Source of the DNA: Faecalibacterium sp.
GTDB lineage: Bacteria > Bacillota > Clostridia > Oscillospirales > Ruminococcaceae
Direction: 5' to 3'
DNA length: 7,630 nt
NCBI GenBank assembly: GCA_017483235.1
Contig: JAFULE010000200.1
Location: 1-7,630, forward strand
Shown here: positions 7,074 to 7,630 of the stretch, in pieces
Position numbering within the stretch: position 1 is the first letter of the stretch
How the letters are laid out: the number at the start of each line of letters is the position of its first letter
The notes under the pieces: model-generated
The model's database searches: none
Seen by the model: the letters and a program-made list of their open reading frames with translations, nothing else
What the model was told of the DNA's origin: nothing
Translations under genes and position numbers: made by a program

Positions 7074-7102
7074 CCAAATTCAGTTTGGCAGAGGGCGTTT
7101 TT
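7065..7102 (+). terminator. Intrinsic terminator of the tyrS T-box
   Basis: A perfect 14-bp stem pairs 7065-7078 (CGCCCTCTGCCAAA) with 7084-7097, closes a 5-nt loop (7079-7083) and is followed by five T, an A and four more T. It forms when tRNA-Tyr is charged and stops transcription before tyrS. It is the only clear intrinsic terminator I see in the window, so it may also end transcripts reading through from recN. Confidence 0.95.
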
Positions 7103-7142
7103 ATTTTGCTTTTCTGCCCCACAGCAACAGGAGGAATACACA

Positions 7143-7630
7143 ATGACACTGTACGAAGAACTGGTTGCCCGCGGCCTGATCGCGCAGGTAACCAACGAAG
7201 ACGAAATTAAAGAGATGATCAACAACGGCAAAGCCACCTTCTACATTGGCTTTGACCCCACTGCCGACAGCCTGCATGTCGGTCACTTCATGGCCCTGTG
7301 CTTGATGAAGCGTCTGCAGATGGCCGGCAACAAGCCTATCGCCCTGATCGGCGGCGGCACTGCCATGATCGGCGACCCCTCGGGCCGTACCGATATGCGT
7401 CAGATGATGACCACCGAAACCATCCAGCACAACTGCGACTGCTTCAAAAAGCAGATGGAGCGCTTCATCGAGTTTGGCGAAGGCAAGGCCCAGATGGTCA
7501 ACAACGCCGACTGGCTGCTGGATCTGAACTATGTGCAGGTTCTGCGTGAGGTTGGCGCCTGCTTCTCGGTCAACCGTATGCTTACTGCCGAGTGCTACAA
7601 GCAGCGCATGGAGAAGGGCCTGTCCTTCCT
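7143..7630 (+). CDS. tyrS: Tyrosyl-tRNA synthetase, N-terminal part
   Basis: The first 162 residues of a class Ic tyrosyl-tRNA synthetase, which activates tyrosine with ATP and charges tRNA-Tyr. The gene runs off the right edge; about 240 or more further residues are expected, including the KMSKS loop and the C-terminal S4-like domain. The start ATG has a perfect AGGAGG (7129-7134) with an 8-nt spacer. The Rossmann catalytic domain shows FYIGFDPTADSLHVGH with Thr40, His45 and His48, the same numbers as the well-studied B. stearothermophilus enzyme. It also has GGGTAMIGDPSGR (70-82) and VNRMLTAECYKQR near the edge. The frame is open to the window end with no defect. Expression is governed by the tyrosine T-box directly upstream. 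The family assignment is firm. Confidence 0.97.
   Translation, partial: MTLYEELVARGLIAQVTNEDEIKEMINNGKATFYIGFDPTADSLHVGHFMALCLMKRLQMAGNKPIALIGGGTAMIGDPSGRTDMRQMMTTETIQHNCDCFKKQMERFIEFGEGKAQMVNNADWLLDLNYVQVLREVGACFSVNRMLTAECYKQRMEKGLSF

Larger units (their letters stand above)
6815..7102 (+). ncRNA. T-box leader, tyrosine-specific (UAC specifier)
   Basis: A class I transcriptional T-box that senses uncharged tRNA-Tyr. Stem I spans 6823-6925. Its base GGC/GCC (6823-6825/6923-6925) carries a UUU bulge and tandem G-A pairs (6829-6830 with 6921-6922), which is a K-turn. Helix AGGGA/TCCCT follows (6831-6835/6916-6920). The specifier loop has a loop E formed by AGTA (6840-6843) and GAA (6908-6910), then one A and the specifier TAC (6912-6914), a tyrosine codon. 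Above are CTGCG/CGCAG (6847-6851/6897-6901), CCAT/ATGG (6857-6860/6891-6894), the AG-bulge region CAGAGAG (6862-6868) and an apical GGTTGGTGCAA loop on CCCC/GGGG. A stem II-type region follows with GCGTT/AACGC (6965-6969/6978-6982), and a probable Stem III is CTCGC/GTGAG (7008-7012/7025-7029). The T-box sequence and terminator are listed separately. Codon, bulge and downstream tyrS all agree on tyrosine. Confidence 0.96.

Noticed and set aside
6968..7430. Antisense frames over the T-box leader and tyrS start
   Set aside because: They read across structured leader RNA and the terminator on the opposite strand, with no protein motif.
7298..7549. 83-codon + strand frame inside tyrS
   Set aside because: It is out of frame within the clear tyrS reading frame and is Arg/Asp-rich, typical of a shadow frame.
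1..7630. A mobile element, CRISPR array, phage or defence system
   Set aside because: I found no array-like direct repeats, transposase, integrase or terminal inverted repeats. All coding space is taken by recognised housekeeping genes, so I see no undescribed system here.

Overview
The window is a stretch of ordinary bacterial chromosome with every gene on the + strand. Gene order, moderately high GC, Shine-Dalgarno-led genes with small gaps, a class I T-box and an AhrC-type arginine repressor point to a Firmicute. A clostridial gut member of the Oscillospiraceae/Ruminococcaceae type is my best guess, from overall protein character rather than any marker gene. The window starts inside one gene and ends inside another.

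Positions 1-6774 hold seven tightly packed genes that look like one transcription unit entered from upstream. They are the 3' end of ispA (prenyl diphosphate synthase), a divergent-PAP2 (DUF212/YuiD-like) membrane protein, dxs (DXP synthase), tlyA (rRNA 2'-O-methyltransferase), nadK (NAD kinase), argR/ahrC (arginine repressor) and recN (SMC-like DNA repair ATPase). Gaps are 20-37 bp, and dxs and tlyA overlap by 4 bp. I see no terminator or convincing promoter inside the cluster. The order ispA-dxs-tlyA-(nadK)-argR-recN is a known conserved Firmicute arrangement. It joins isoprenoid supply, ribosome methylation, NADP supply, arginine control and DNA repair. The less familiar member is the DUF212 protein placed between the two isoprenoid genes.

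Positions 6775-7142 carry no protein gene. They hold a complete tyrosine-specific T-box control region: a perfect-consensus promoter (TTGACA-17 bp-TATAAT) starting 5 bp after the recN stop codon, then a Stem I with K-turn, AGUA/GAA loop E, UAC specifier, AG bulge and apical loop, further stems, a T-box antiterminator with UGGU in its bulge, and a competing 14-bp intrinsic terminator. Downstream is the 5' part of tyrS (tyrosyl-tRNA synthetase) from 7143, which runs off the window. Uncharged tRNA-Tyr should pair with UAC and UGGU and let transcription into tyrS continue.

I found no mobile element, CRISPR array, tRNA or rRNA gene, or phage or defence gene, and no clearly new system. The points most worth a second look are the DUF212 gene in an isoprenoid context, the T-box terminator apparently serving as the only terminator for the upstream operon, a G8 tract at the recN ribosome-binding site, and a small hairpin over the nadK Shine-Dalgarno sequence.
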